Assembly (NCBI GenBank): GCA_036873135.1
Contig: JAPTYO010000020.1
Location: 6,068,081-6,132,080 of the forward strand
DNA from: Clarkia xantiana subsp. parviflora
Lineage: Eukaryota > Streptophyta > Magnoliopsida > Myrtales > Onagraceae
DNA: 64,000 nt
Direction: 5' to 3'
The position numbers were made by a program, and so were the translations under genes. Numbering within the stretch: the first letter of the stretch is position 1; every line of letters begins with the position of its first letter. Below are positions 32,457-41,986 of this stretch, piece by piece. The notes under the pieces were generated by a model, which was not told the origin of the DNA, made no database searches, and saw nothing but the letters and a program-made list of their open reading frames with translations.

Positions 32457-32864
32457 ATGTCTGGTAAGGTTTTCTTCTCTATTGTTCGCCTTCATCTTTG
32501 CTTAGTTTGATTCTAATTTTCCGGAAAAACCTAACATCCCTTTCAATGGCTGATTTCAGGCAGTGGATCTGGTTTCGAGGGAAGGAAGCCTTTCAACTTC
32601 GACTATGCTCTGAACGAAATTTTCAGCACTGCTTATGATGCAGCTCTCCGGGAAGGATGTATCATTTCCACCAGAGGAGCCGATGCTCAAGGCCGGAAAT
32701 GCATACCACAAGTTTAGAGTGAAGAGGAGCTACTTCTTCATCGGAAACTCCTCGATCCCATGACCCCGATAGCCAATCCTCCAACGGCTGACCCTGTGGA
32801 GCCTTCTGCCACCAACTTTGTGGACCCAGCTCCCGTTGATGTCGCCAATAAAGACCAAGCCTAA
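32457..32864 (+). pseudogene. Internally deleted antisense gene of Tat1
   Basis: TATA is at 32289-32298, exon 1 ATGTCTG at 32457-32463, the intron at 32464-32559, and exon 2 reads FEGRKPFNFDYALNEIF...ALREGCIIST. Only the first ~45 residues, a short SYFFIGNSSIP piece (another frame) and the C-terminal tail ending DPAPVDVANKDQA remain, so at least two deletions removed most of the domain and the coiled coil. Promoter and first intron stay intact. Confidence 0.8.
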
Positions 32865-32999
32865 CTGTTTATCTTTAGAGTCCTTGTATTCTCCTCTTTT
32901 TGTATCCTCCTTATCTTTTGTATCGGAACCCTTAGGCCTTTGAGCCTTTATATAAGAAATTTCTTTCATCTGTTTTGGTCCCGATAATCGTTTGCACTA

Positions 33000-33745
33000 T
33001 TTAAAGCGACTTTAGATCCGTTACTTAAAACGTTCTGATGCACCATTTAAGATGACTTCATACATCCTTCCGATGCTTTAATCGGGACTTCTCCACTTAA
33101 GGTTTCTCGTCTACTCGGGACTTCACCACTTAAGGTTTCTCGTCTACTCGGGACTTCACCACTTAAGGTTTCTCATCTACTCGGGACTTCACCACTTAAG
33201 GTTTCTCGTCCACTCGGGACTTCACCACTTAAGGTTTCTCGTCCAAATTACTTAATGTAATTTCGTATGTCTTTCGCGACATTTTCCTCGGGATTTTACC
33301 ACTTAAGGTTTCTCATCCCTGCCTTTCAAGGCTATTTTATACATCACTTAAGATGATTTTTCGCACCCCTTTAAGGCTTTTACCGCGCCAAATCAGGCGA
33401 CTTTAATCGTACCCCTTAAGGGCTTTTATCGCGTCCTTCCAGACGACTTAATCGTACCCTTTAAGGCTTTTGGCCGCATCATATAGACGACTTACGCGGA
33501 CCCGTTAGGGCTTTTTCGTACCTGTTAAGGCTTTTGGCCGCATCATATAGACGACTTGCGCGGACCTGTTAAGGCTTTTTCATACCCGTTAAGGCTTTTG
33601 GCCGCATCATATAGACGACTTACGCGGACCTGTTAAGGCTTTTTCATACCCGTTAAGGCTTTTGGCTGCATCATATAGACGACTTACGCGGACCCGTTAG
33701 GGCTTTTTCATCGTACCTCGGAAGGCTTTTATCGCGTCCTTCAGG
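33000..33745. repeat. Two tandem arrays between antisense gene and pol of Tat1
   Basis: At 33092-33245, five units of about 31 bp contain CGGGACTTCACCACTTAAGG. At about 33470-33720, four units of about 60 bp contain GGCCGCATCATATAGACGACTT and GTTAAGGCTTTTTC. Degenerate TTAAGG-containing units link them. Confidence 0.88.
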
Positions 33746-33847
33746 ACGTATTACTAACAGTAAGCAACTTCTTTTATTCATAAATAACTCAAAGTTTCGC
33801 TTACATCGGATTGATAGATAACTTGCGCCATTCGCGGCGACTTAATA

Positions 33848-34456
33848 TCAAACATGATACTTCTTCAAGTGTTCGCCACTGAAGGAATGCTTCAACGTCT
33901 TGCCATCAAGGTCCTCTAGCTTGTATGCATTGGGTGCTGGCATCCCTACAATCTTGTAAAGTCCCTCCCATTTCGGCGATAGCTTGTTGATCCGATCTTG
34001 ATGAACGAACTCGTTCCTCCGCCAGACAAGTTCTCCAACGAAGAATTGTCGGGACTTGACACGCCGATTATAATATCGGGCTGTTGCCAGACGCATCCGA
34101 GCCTGGACTTCATCAGCTTTCCACCTTTTCTCCTCGAGCAAGTCTAAGTCTAGACGTCTCATTTCCTCGTTTGTCAGAGGCTCGTAATATTTCGCGCGAT
34201 GGGACGCCACCGCTATCTCCACGGGAGCGACTGTCTCCGTGCCATAGACCAGGCCAAACGGAGTTTCCCCCGTCGATTGCTTGGGTGTCGTTCTAACAGC
34301 CCACAACACATTTTCAAGCTCATCCAGCCAATGGCCCTGCAAGGCGTAGACTCTCTTCTTCAAGCCATCCATCACGATCTTGTTGGCTGATTCTACTTAG
34401 CCATTGGTCTGAGCATGGAGGACTGAAGCGGTCTGATGCTCGATGTTCAATTCCTC
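33848..34456 (-). pseudogene. pol: Tat1 integrase, C-terminal part
   Basis: It contains HAQTNG-stop-VESANK (Gln codon to TAA near 34398), TTPKQSTGETPFGLVYGTE, and a complete C-terminus with RRNEFVHQDRINKLSPKWEG and LEDLDGKTLKHSFSGEHL, ending at 33848. At about 34456 it joins directly to the YFSKW segment: the part with the second catalytic Asp, still present in Tat3, is deleted. Confidence 0.88.
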
Positions 34457-35500
34457 CATTTCGAGAAGTAATCGATGGCCACGATTAAATACTTGCACTG
34501 ACCTTTCGCTTGGGGAAGAGGTCCCACCAAGTCAATGCCCCATTGCGCGAAGGGCCAAGCACTCCTGATGGGCATTAAGTCCGCGGCGGGAGCCACGATA
34601 ATTGGAGCGTACCTCTGGCATGCATCACAGGATTGGACCATTGCTGTCGCTTCCTTGTTCATCGAAGGCCAATAGTAGCCTAGGTTCAACGCTTTCCTCA
34701 CGATAGATCGGGCCCCTTCATGACAGGCCGCGACTCCCTCGTGTAGCTCTCTCAGGATCCGATTTGTATCAGGCTCCGCCACGCATTTCAGTAAAGGCTT
34801 CACATGCCCCCTCTTGTATAACTGGTTGTCCACCATCACGTAGTCGTTCGCAATTCGACGCAGCCTGACAGCTGCCACATCATCATCAGGGAGTGCCCCC
34901 GTGGTCAGGTACGTGACCATCGGGGTCATCCAGGTGGGTTTCTCTTCTTCCTCCGATCCTGCTTCCACAGCGCATACCTCTGATGGATCGATGGTTGAGA
35001 TGATCACTCTCTCCAGGAAATGCACCTTCCGATTCTCCTCGGGGGCCACTCCTAGAGCAAACTTGCTTAGGGCGTCTGCCATCGCGTTTTCTTCCCTTGG
35101 GATTGCTTCGATATCGAAGCTTTTGAAGCTTCCCTTCAAAGTTTGCACCTCGTGCAAGTACTTCCTCATTGTCGGGCTCTTGGCTTCGTAGTTCCCCTGG
35201 ACTTGTTTCACGATCAAGCTGGCATCACACTTCACCTTTAAATGATCGATCCCCGTACCCTTGGCAATCTTGAGGCCCGTGATGAGAGCCTCGTACTCCG
35301 CTTCATTGTTGGTGGCCTTGAATTTCAAGGCCAAAGCATATCGCAGGGGCTCGCCTCCACCGGGCGGTATCAATACGAATCATGCCCCTGATCCTTCTAC
35401 ACTTGATGAACCATCAGTGTACATCTCCCAAGTGTTCTCCTCATTTGGCTGTTTTGGCTGCTCTGTTATCGGGGCTTGTTCTGCTATCGGGACCTCCGTG
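34457..35500 (-). pseudogene. pol: Tat1 second (archaeal-type) RNase H and N-terminal integrase
   Basis: The second RNase H shows MYTDGSS (first Asp, near 35425), NNEAEYEAL (Glu), KCDASLIV (Asp) and NAMADALSK (Asp), all four catalytic positions. This extra domain marks the Tat lineage. It is followed by the integrase HHCC finger (H-x3-H ... CDACQRY near 34620) and the first catalytic Asp in VAIDYFSKW. A TGA near 35380 (Gly codon) breaks the frame just after GSGA. Confidence 0.9.
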
Positions 35501-36826
35501 GTTGCCCCCTCTGCGGGACCCGTTACTTCCAGATCGGGTGCCATAGACTCAGCTATGAAATCCGCCAAAGCCAAGCCCTTAATAGCAGTTCTCGGAGCAA
35601 AATGGATACGGAACTCCGTAAGCTCGATGGACCATTTCACCAATCTCCCCGACGCCTCCGGTCGGTTCAAAAAGTGCTTCAAGGGCTGATTGGTCAACAC
35701 TGTAACCTCGTGTGCATGGAAGTAAGGTCAGAGTTTTCGAGCGGCAACAATTAACGCAAAGAGATACTTCTCAATGGCGGGATAGTTCATTTCTGATTTG
35801 GCAAATGCCTTGCTTACATAATAGACAGACACTTGGTTGCCCTTGACAATCTTAATCAAAACAGAACTAACAGCAACATCAGAAACAGCCAAATAGAGAT
35901 AAAGCGGCTCGCCTGGAGCCGGTTTCGCCAACGGCGGGAGGGTACGGAGATGCTGCTTGAGTGCCTGGAGTGCATCCTCGCATTTATTGGACCATTCAAA
36001 CTTCTTGTGGGCCCTTAGCACATCAAAAAATGGCATGGCTCTGTCACTCGCCTTGGATAAGAATCGATTCATCGCGGCCAACCGGCCATTCAGCACTTGG
36101 ACCTCCCGATGAGTCTTCGGGGACTGCATCTCTTCGATTGCACGCAACTTTTCGGGATTCACCTCGATTCCTATCTGGCTCACCATGAACCCTAGGAACT
36201 TCCCCGAGTTCACCCCGAAAGCATACTTGTCTGGGTTCAACAGAACCTGATGGAACGTCATCCGTTCAAACGCCGCCGCCAGGTTTTGGACGTGGTCTCC
36301 TGCCTGTCGGGACTTCACGAGCATGTCATCCACATAAGCCTCCATGGTCTTCCCCAACATGTCTCCGAACAACTTATTTACCATCCGCTGGTAAGTTGCT
36401 CCGGCATTGATCAATCCGAAGGGCATCACGTCGTAGTGGTAGACGTCACTGTCAGCGTAAAAAGCTGTGTGGGGGGCATCTTCCTTCGCCATCTTGATCT
36501 GGTTGTACCCGGAATAGGCATCCATGAAGCTCAGCAGCTCATGTCCCGACGTGGCGTCCACCAACTGATCAATCCTCGGGAGCGGGTAACAATCCTTCGG
36601 ACAGGCTTTGTTCAAGTCGCAGAAATCGACACACATCCGCCACTTCCCGTTACTCTTTCGCACCATGACTGGGTTAGCGACCCAAGTCTGGAATCGGAGC
36701 TCCTTGATGAATCCAGCGTCGAGCAGTTTGCCCACCTCTTGCTGGATCGCGATTCTCTTGTATGCGCCCATCAGACGCCTCCTCTGCGCGATAGGCTTGA
36801 TCGCGCACAGATCGTGGGGTCAATCT
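35501..36826 (-). pseudogene. pol: Tat1 RT and first RNase H
   Basis: RT runs from about 36771 with PLPRIDQLVDATSG, YHYDVMPFGLINAGATYQRM and YVDDMLVKS, then FLGFMVSQ and the connection and RNase H region (YLYLAVS, NQVSVYYVSKAF). A TGA near 35728 replaces Arg of the RPYFHAHE motif (CGA to TGA); the frame then continues to about 35501. A short local duplication (AATCTTTAGCTCGTG, twice around 36820-36855) lies near the protease-RT junction. Confidence 0.9.
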
Positions 36827-38253
36827 TTAGCTCGTGGGGTCAATCTTTAGCTCGTGCACAATTACATCGGGACTTATTCCTGGCATATCACTCGGGGACC
36901 ATGCAAACAGTTCCTTGAACTCTTTCAGAAGCTCGATCAACTCTTGAGCTCTTTCCTCCGATATAGCAGATCCGATCTTCACCTTCCTTCGAGGTCCATC
37001 GATCTCAACCTCCTTCAGATCCTCCATGGGGGCGGGACGCCCAAACTCTTCTCGAGGATCGGCATCGGTCTGCAGGACCGCCATGGCTTCCCTTCTTCTC
37101 CTTCGGGTGGCATTGACGTAACACTTTCGTGACGCCACCTGGTCACCCTTAACCTCTCCGACACCATGGTCAGTCGGGAACTTCATCTTTTGGTGAACTG
37201 TCGAGGCGACTGCCATGAGAGGGTTGATGGTGGTCCTCCCGATAATAGCATTGTACGTTCCCGCGGATTCCACTACGACGAAATCCACGTTCCGCCGTTC
37301 CATTTTCCAGCCGCTACCAAACTCCACCGGTAAGGTAATCATCCCCACGGATAGGAAGTCGATCCGGAGAATCCCACCATCGGGAAGTTCACCTGCGTCA
37401 GGTCCTTCTTCGTCTTTCCCATGGCCTCCAGGGCATCCATGAAAAGAATGTCAGAGGAGCTCCCTCCGTCCGTTAGGATCCGCTTCATCTCGAATCCGTC
37501 CACGTCCAAGGTCACGACCAGGGCGTCATCGTGGGGGCTCTCCACGCCTGTCAAATCCTCCGCCGAGAAGGAAATCACCATTTCCTCATTTAGATTCCAC
37601 GACCGGGACCTCTTGCCTAACACCACAGCAGCGGAGATGCGAGAAGCATAATTCTCCCGAGAGGCAGTGGTGTCACCTCCCGCTTCCATTCCTCCATGAA
37701 TGACGTTAATGGTTCCCCGTCTCTCCTTACGGGCACCGGAACCAGAGGGCTCCGACTCGACCTTCTTCTTCTTCGGGGATCGGTCACAGGACTTGGAACG
37801 GGACCGCGACCGACTTTTGGAACGGGATCGGCACCTTCCCCTTCCAACGAACTCCTTAAGCTTTCCCTTCTGGATCAGCTTCTCTATCTCCTTCTTCAGC
37901 TCCCGACAGTTATCTGTGTCGTGACAATTGGCTCGATGGTACCGACAATAACGATCAGAGCGACCTCCCAAGAATTCTCCTTCCTTCCTCGGGGGGTATC
38001 GGGCAAGACCCTGCCGATCCATCACAGCTAGCACGGAGGTCATCGAGCTGTTGATGGGGACACTACGACCTTCGCGGTTATCCTTCTTCGGAGGACGCCT
38101 GTCCTCCCTTCTCTCGGGGCGACCACGGTTCCTACTCCCCTCCGACTTGTCGCTCCCTTTGCGATCAACCGACGGCTTGGACGATGGCTTTCCTCTTCCC
38201 GACTTTCGGAGGATCGAGCTCTCCAGCAGCAATCTTCGACTCCTGGACGTCAA
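36827..38253 (-). pseudogene. pol: Tat1 Gag C-terminus, RS run and protease
   Basis: It contains a zinc knuckle YCRYHRANCHDTDNC (Tat type, His-rich), an Arg/Ser run (37775-37840), GTINVIHGG, the protease DGGSSSDILF (near 37455), a frame break near 37340, then VVVESAGTYNAIIGRTTIN and the CYVN block. It overlaps the gag frame end (38165) through a frameshift. Confidence 0.88.
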
Positions 38254-39400
38254 TTTGCTGTTTCACCCTCGCTTTCAGGGCCTCCATACTCCACACAGCC
38301 TTCGCGGCTACACTGTGCATCAGGTCGGAACCATACGGAGCAGTAAGGTTCCGAAGGAAAGTGCGGATGGTCTCACCCTCCGATATCTCTTCATCGATCT
38401 CCGCGGCACTCGCAGTGAACCGTTGGTAGTAGTATGCCAACGATTCATCGGGTCTCTGCACCACCTGGGTCAGGGACCTCACACTCTTCAGGAGACGCCT
38501 GCGGCCCTGATATTGCTTGATGAAGCGGTCATGCATGTCGGCCCAGCATGTAATGCTTCCCGGCGGCAGGCTGAAGAACCAAGTCATGGTCCTTTCTCCC
38601 AAGGTTATCGGGAACAATGAGCATATGAGGTCATCGCTCGAAGTCCTACCCATACAGGCCTGGACATGCCTCTGAACATGGCGAACCGGGTCTCCTTCAC
38701 CATCATACTCCTTGATGGTTGGTATTCCTAGCCCGGGTGGGGCGACAGTATCTATTAGTCGCGGAACGAAAGGATGGCTGGATCGATCCCTCAGCTCCGA
38801 TGTCATTTTCTTCTGATCGCCCATGCAGATGCTGACGATTTTCACCACCTGATCGGGGGTGATGGGGCCATTCAGGGGAATGGTCCTGTTTTGCACTGGT
38901 CCGGGACCATCAACCACGAACTTCTCCAAGTGCGCGGGTTCCTTACCCCTATTCCTGGGCTGAACCTCCTGAACCTCCTGTTCTTCTTGGACCACCCTCG
39001 GAGGGGGTGGGGGCAGCTCTTCTCGCGGAGGCAACTCCTCTGCCCTCTTGGCGGCCTCTCTCTTGTCCAACAGAGCCTCCATGGCTGCCAGAAAAATGGG
39101 CATAGCATCTGCTACCGCCTTGGCCAATTCCGAGTTTGAAGAAGAACCTACCTCCCTTCGCGGGATTTCCTCTCGGTACCCCACCGGGTTTGGGGGAGCA
39201 TCCACCTCCCTTCGCGGGATCTCTGGCATGTTCATTGTCGTGTCTCGGACTGAGACCTCCTCATCATCATGCCCCCCTGTCTGTGAAACAGCGGGTTGCT
39301 CACCTTGTTCAGCAACATGCTCCAGCAACGGGGAGTTCACAGTTCCAGCGGGGCGGGAACTGCCGGCCTGAACTTGTTTCTTCTTGCCACCACCGGCCAT
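38165..39400 (-). CDS. gag: Tat1 Gag (411-aa open frame)
   Basis: The start MAGGGKKKQ is just after the primer site. A disordered N-terminus is followed by the Gag core: IKEYDGEGDPVRHVQRHV, MTWFFSLPPGSI, DRFIKQYQGRRRLL, SLAYYYQRF and EGETIRTFLRNL. The frame ends after SKIAAGELDPPKV with an out-of-frame tail; the conserved continuation is in the neighbouring frame (38253 onward), so a frameshift near 38200 has uncoupled Gag from protease and pol. Confidence 0.85.
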   Translation of the reverse strand: MAGGGKKKQVQAGSSRPAGTVNSPLLEHVAEQGEQPAVSQTGGHDDEEVSVRDTTMNMPEIPRREVDAPPNPVGYREEIPRREVGSSSNSELAKAVADAMPIFLAAMEALLDKREAAKRAEELPPREELPPPPPRVVQEEQEVQEVQPRNRGKEPAHLEKFVVDGPGPVQNRTIPLNGPITPDQVVKIVSICMGDQKKMTSELRDRSSHPFVPRLIDTVAPPGLGIPTIKEYDGEGDPVRHVQRHVQACMGRTSSDDLICSLFPITLGERTMTWFFSLPPGSITCWADMHDRFIKQYQGRRRLLKSVRSLTQVVQRPDESLAYYYQRFTASAAEIDEEISEGETIRTFLRNLTAPYGSDLMHSVAAKAVWSMEALKARVKQQIDVQESKIAAGELDPPKVGKRKAIVQAVG

Positions 39401-39437
39401 TGATCTGGTAGAAACTATTTTGGCTTTTTGTTAGCTT

Positions 39438-39453
39438 CCCACAGACGGCGCCA
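39438..39453 (-). promoter_or_regulatory. Primer binding site of Tat1
   Basis: Minus strand TGGCGCCGTCTGTGGG, one base from the LTR end. Confidence 0.88.
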
Positions 39454-39454
39454 A

Positions 39455-40176
39455 TGTTGGATCACGGGCAAAGCTCCGTTACGTCCTTGACGGAAAGCTT
39501 TGGACTCCTGGGCTCCGCATAATCCTGCAAAAGGGGATGACCTGGGTGGTGACCCAGAATCCCTCTCCGATGCTTAAATGAGTATGTGATCAATGGGGTG
39601 GTAAGCAATAGTCTAAGTTCGTATTAGATGATGGTTTTCTGAGGTAACTTCCTCCTTTATATAGGAGGGGAAGTTCCTCAGTTACCTGTTACTGCGCCTG
39701 GCAGTTTTACCCATGATTCCGTGTATCTCGCCACGATTCCGCCTATCTCGGTCGGGATTCCGTATATCTCGCCCCACGCTCCACGTATCTTACCCATACT
39801 TCCGCGTATCTCGGGCACGCCCTGCGTATCTCGGGGGACTTATCTATATCTTTAACCGTCTCCCACTACTCTATCTAGTAGGCGGGTTTCTCGGTCTTTA
39901 TCCTCTGATCACAAGTCTCGACTCCTGTCGGGGACTCCAGAGTTATCTCATTCTAGGTCACCATCCAGGACCCCTTGTCTCACGGGACGGGTCCAGCCTC
40001 TGCGGGGCTTTTATCATCGGGGCCTTTACTAAGGCATATCGGAGCCTACTCAGAGGCTTCTTGTCGGGAGCATTCAGCTCATACATCGGGACCGCTAAAG
40101 TCGGGACCCTTCGTACTGGGCCTCTGGGCCTTCCAGGCTTTTCACGAGGCCCACTGGACCTACTCGCTGTCCAGCA
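39455..40176 (-). repeat. 5' LTR of Tat1 (722 bp, shortened at its U3 end)
   Basis: It is nearly identical to 31051-31810 but lacks about 38 bp at the outer end: on the minus strand it starts TGCTGGACAGCGAGTAGG instead of the full TGATGGGTTCC... start. The TSD lies exactly against this short end. Confidence 0.92.
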
Positions 40177-40181
40177 TCAGC

Positions 40182-41210
40182 CACGCTGTGCATCAGGTCG
40201 GAACCATATGGTGCTGTCAGGTTCCGAATGAAGGTGCGGATGGTCTCTCCCTCCGACATCTCCTCATCAATCTCGGCCACGCTGGCAGTGTACCTCTGAT
40301 AATAATGCGCCAGCAACTCATCGGGCCTTTGTACCACCTCAGCCAGGGACCTCGTGCTTTTCAGGAGACGTCGACGGCCCTGGTACTGCTGGATGAAACG
40401 ATCATGCATCTGGGTCCAGGTAGAGATGCACCCTGGAGGAAGGCTGAAGAACCACGTCAGAGCCCTCTCACCAAGTGTGGCCGGGAACAGAACGCACACT
40501 ATATCGTCATCCGGGGCTCTGCCTAGACAAGCCATAACATGCTTCTGGACATGGCGAACTGGATCTCCCTCGCCATCTTACTCCTTGATTGTCGGGATAC
40601 CAAGTCCTGGCGGGGCAGTGGTGTTCACCAATCGGGGGACAAAGGGATGAGTGGATCGATCCCTCAGCTCCGACATCATCTTCTTCTGGTCCCCCATACA
40701 GATGTTCACGATCTTCACCACCTGGTCGGGGGTGATAGGACCATTAAGAGGGATGGTTCTATGTTGCACCGGTCCAGGCCCATCAATCACGAACTGCTCC
40801 GACTGAGCGGGCTCCTTGCCCTTGTCCTGGTGCTCGGGTTGGGCCTCCCGCCCGTCCCGATTCTCCCTCGGTGGAGGCGGAGGCAACTCTTCCTCCTTCT
40901 TCTTGGCAGCCTCCCTTCGGTCCAAGAGAGCCTCCATAGTCTCCAGGAATATCGGCATGGCATCCATCACAGCCTTTGCAAAGTCCACCTTTGTAGGAGC
41001 ATCCTGGTCCCTCCTCGGGATCTCTTCCCTGTCCTCCAACGAGTTTCGAACGGAATCCTCGTGATCGTCATGATGCCCCCCTGTTTGGGAACCAGCAGGG
41101 AGAGGATCATTCCGATCAACACTGCGTTCCGGCAGCTCTGAATTCAGAGTTCCAGCAGGATGGCGGGAACCGCCGGATTGCCCTTGTTTCTTCCTTTGCT
41201 TGCCAGCCAT
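40182..41210 (-). pseudogene. gag: Tat3 Gag, N-terminal part
   Basis: It starts MAGKQRKKQGQ at 41210, with a disordered Glu/Pro/Arg-rich N-terminus and GPGPVQHRTIPLNGPITPDQVV. An in-frame TAA near 40578 stands at the conserved Tyr of the EYDGEGDP motif. The frame reopens (HVMACLGR, LTWFFSLPPG, DRFIQQYQGRRRLL, GETIRTFIRNLTAPYG) and reaches the Tat1 insertion at 40181. The remainder is at 31050 and below. Confidence 0.88.
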
Positions 41211-41248
41211 CGATCAGGTAGAAGCTATCTTTTCTTTTTGTTACGATT

Positions 41249-41264
41249 CCCACAGACGGCGCCA
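41249..41264 (-). promoter_or_regulatory. Primer binding site of Tat3
   Basis: Minus strand TGGCGCCGTCTGTGGG next to the 5' LTR, identical to that of Tat1. Confidence 0.88.
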
Positions 41265-41265
41265 A

Positions 41266-41981
41266 TGATGGATCACGGTTGGAACTCCGGCACGTTCTTG
41301 ACGGAAGTCCGAACTCCTTCGCTCCAAGTAATCCTGCAAAAAGGGATAGACCGGGCGGTGACCCAGAATCCCTCTCCGATGCTTAAATGAGTATCTCGGT
41401 GTAGGCAAGTATCAGTGTATATGAGTATATCTGTGTATATGAACGTATCTATCCTGAGGTAATTCCTTCCTTTATATAGGGGAGGAGTTACCCCAGTTAC
41501 CTGTTGAGATAACTGCCAGGGGCAGTTAGCCCACGTTCCATTTATCTCGGCCACTTGCCCACGTTCCGTCTTCTCAGGCCACTTCCCCACTACGCTGATA
41601 GTGGGCGTGTTTCTTGGCCTCATCCTCTGGTGGCAAGTCCCGACCGATGTCGGGGACTCCAAAGTTATCTCCTTTGGTCACCGCTCGGGGCCCCTCGTCA
41701 TCGGGACAAGGCCAACATCCTCAGGGATTCAACATCGGGGCCTACTTAAAGGCATTTCATCAGGGCCTACTAAAAGGCATTTCATCGGGGCCTACTCAAA
41801 GGCATTTCATCGGGGCCTACTCAAAGGCATATAATCGGGGGCGTCCAGCTCGTATGTTGGGACCCCTCATATTGGCCCTCTAGGCCTCTTTTGGCCCTCT
41901 AGGCCTCTTTTGGAGCCCAGTGGGCCTACTTCACCGTTTACTCGTCGTTAATGGGCCTAACGGCTATATCGAAACCAATCA
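41266..41981 (-). repeat. 5' LTR of Tat3 (716 bp)
   Basis: It starts TGATGGATCACGGTTGG and ends AACCAATCA on the plus strand, followed by the TSD CAAGG. U3 repeats with core CATCGGGGCCTACTCAAAGG are at about 41735-41835. A local duplication of GGCCCTCTAGGCCTCTTTT occurs near 41873-41908. Confidence 0.93.
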
Positions 41982-41986
41982 CAAGG

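Larger units (their letters stand above)
31051..40176 (-). mobile_element. Tat1: Tat-type Gypsy element nested in the gag of Tat3
   Basis: This 9.1-kb element has LTRs at 31051-31810 and 39455-40176 and the TSD TCAGC (31046-31050 and 40177-40181). The minus strand has primer site, gag, protease, RT, RNase H, a second archaeal-type RNase H and integrase; the plus strand has a deleted antisense gene. Frameshifts, stops and an integrase deletion make it non-functional. It is the same family as E1. Confidence 0.94.
21932..41981 (-). mobile_element. Tat3: minus-strand Tat-type Gypsy element, host of two further insertions
   Basis: The 5' LTR is 41266-41981 and the 3' LTR is 21932-23503 (itself interrupted). 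The TSD is CAAGG (21927-21931 and 41982-41986). Without Tat1 and the 855-bp insertion the element is about 10.1 kb. Contents on the minus strand: primer site, gag (split), protease, RT, RNase H, integrase core (N-terminal part deleted), tandem array; on the plus strand an antisense gene. It is inserted in Copia-M. Confidence 0.93.
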
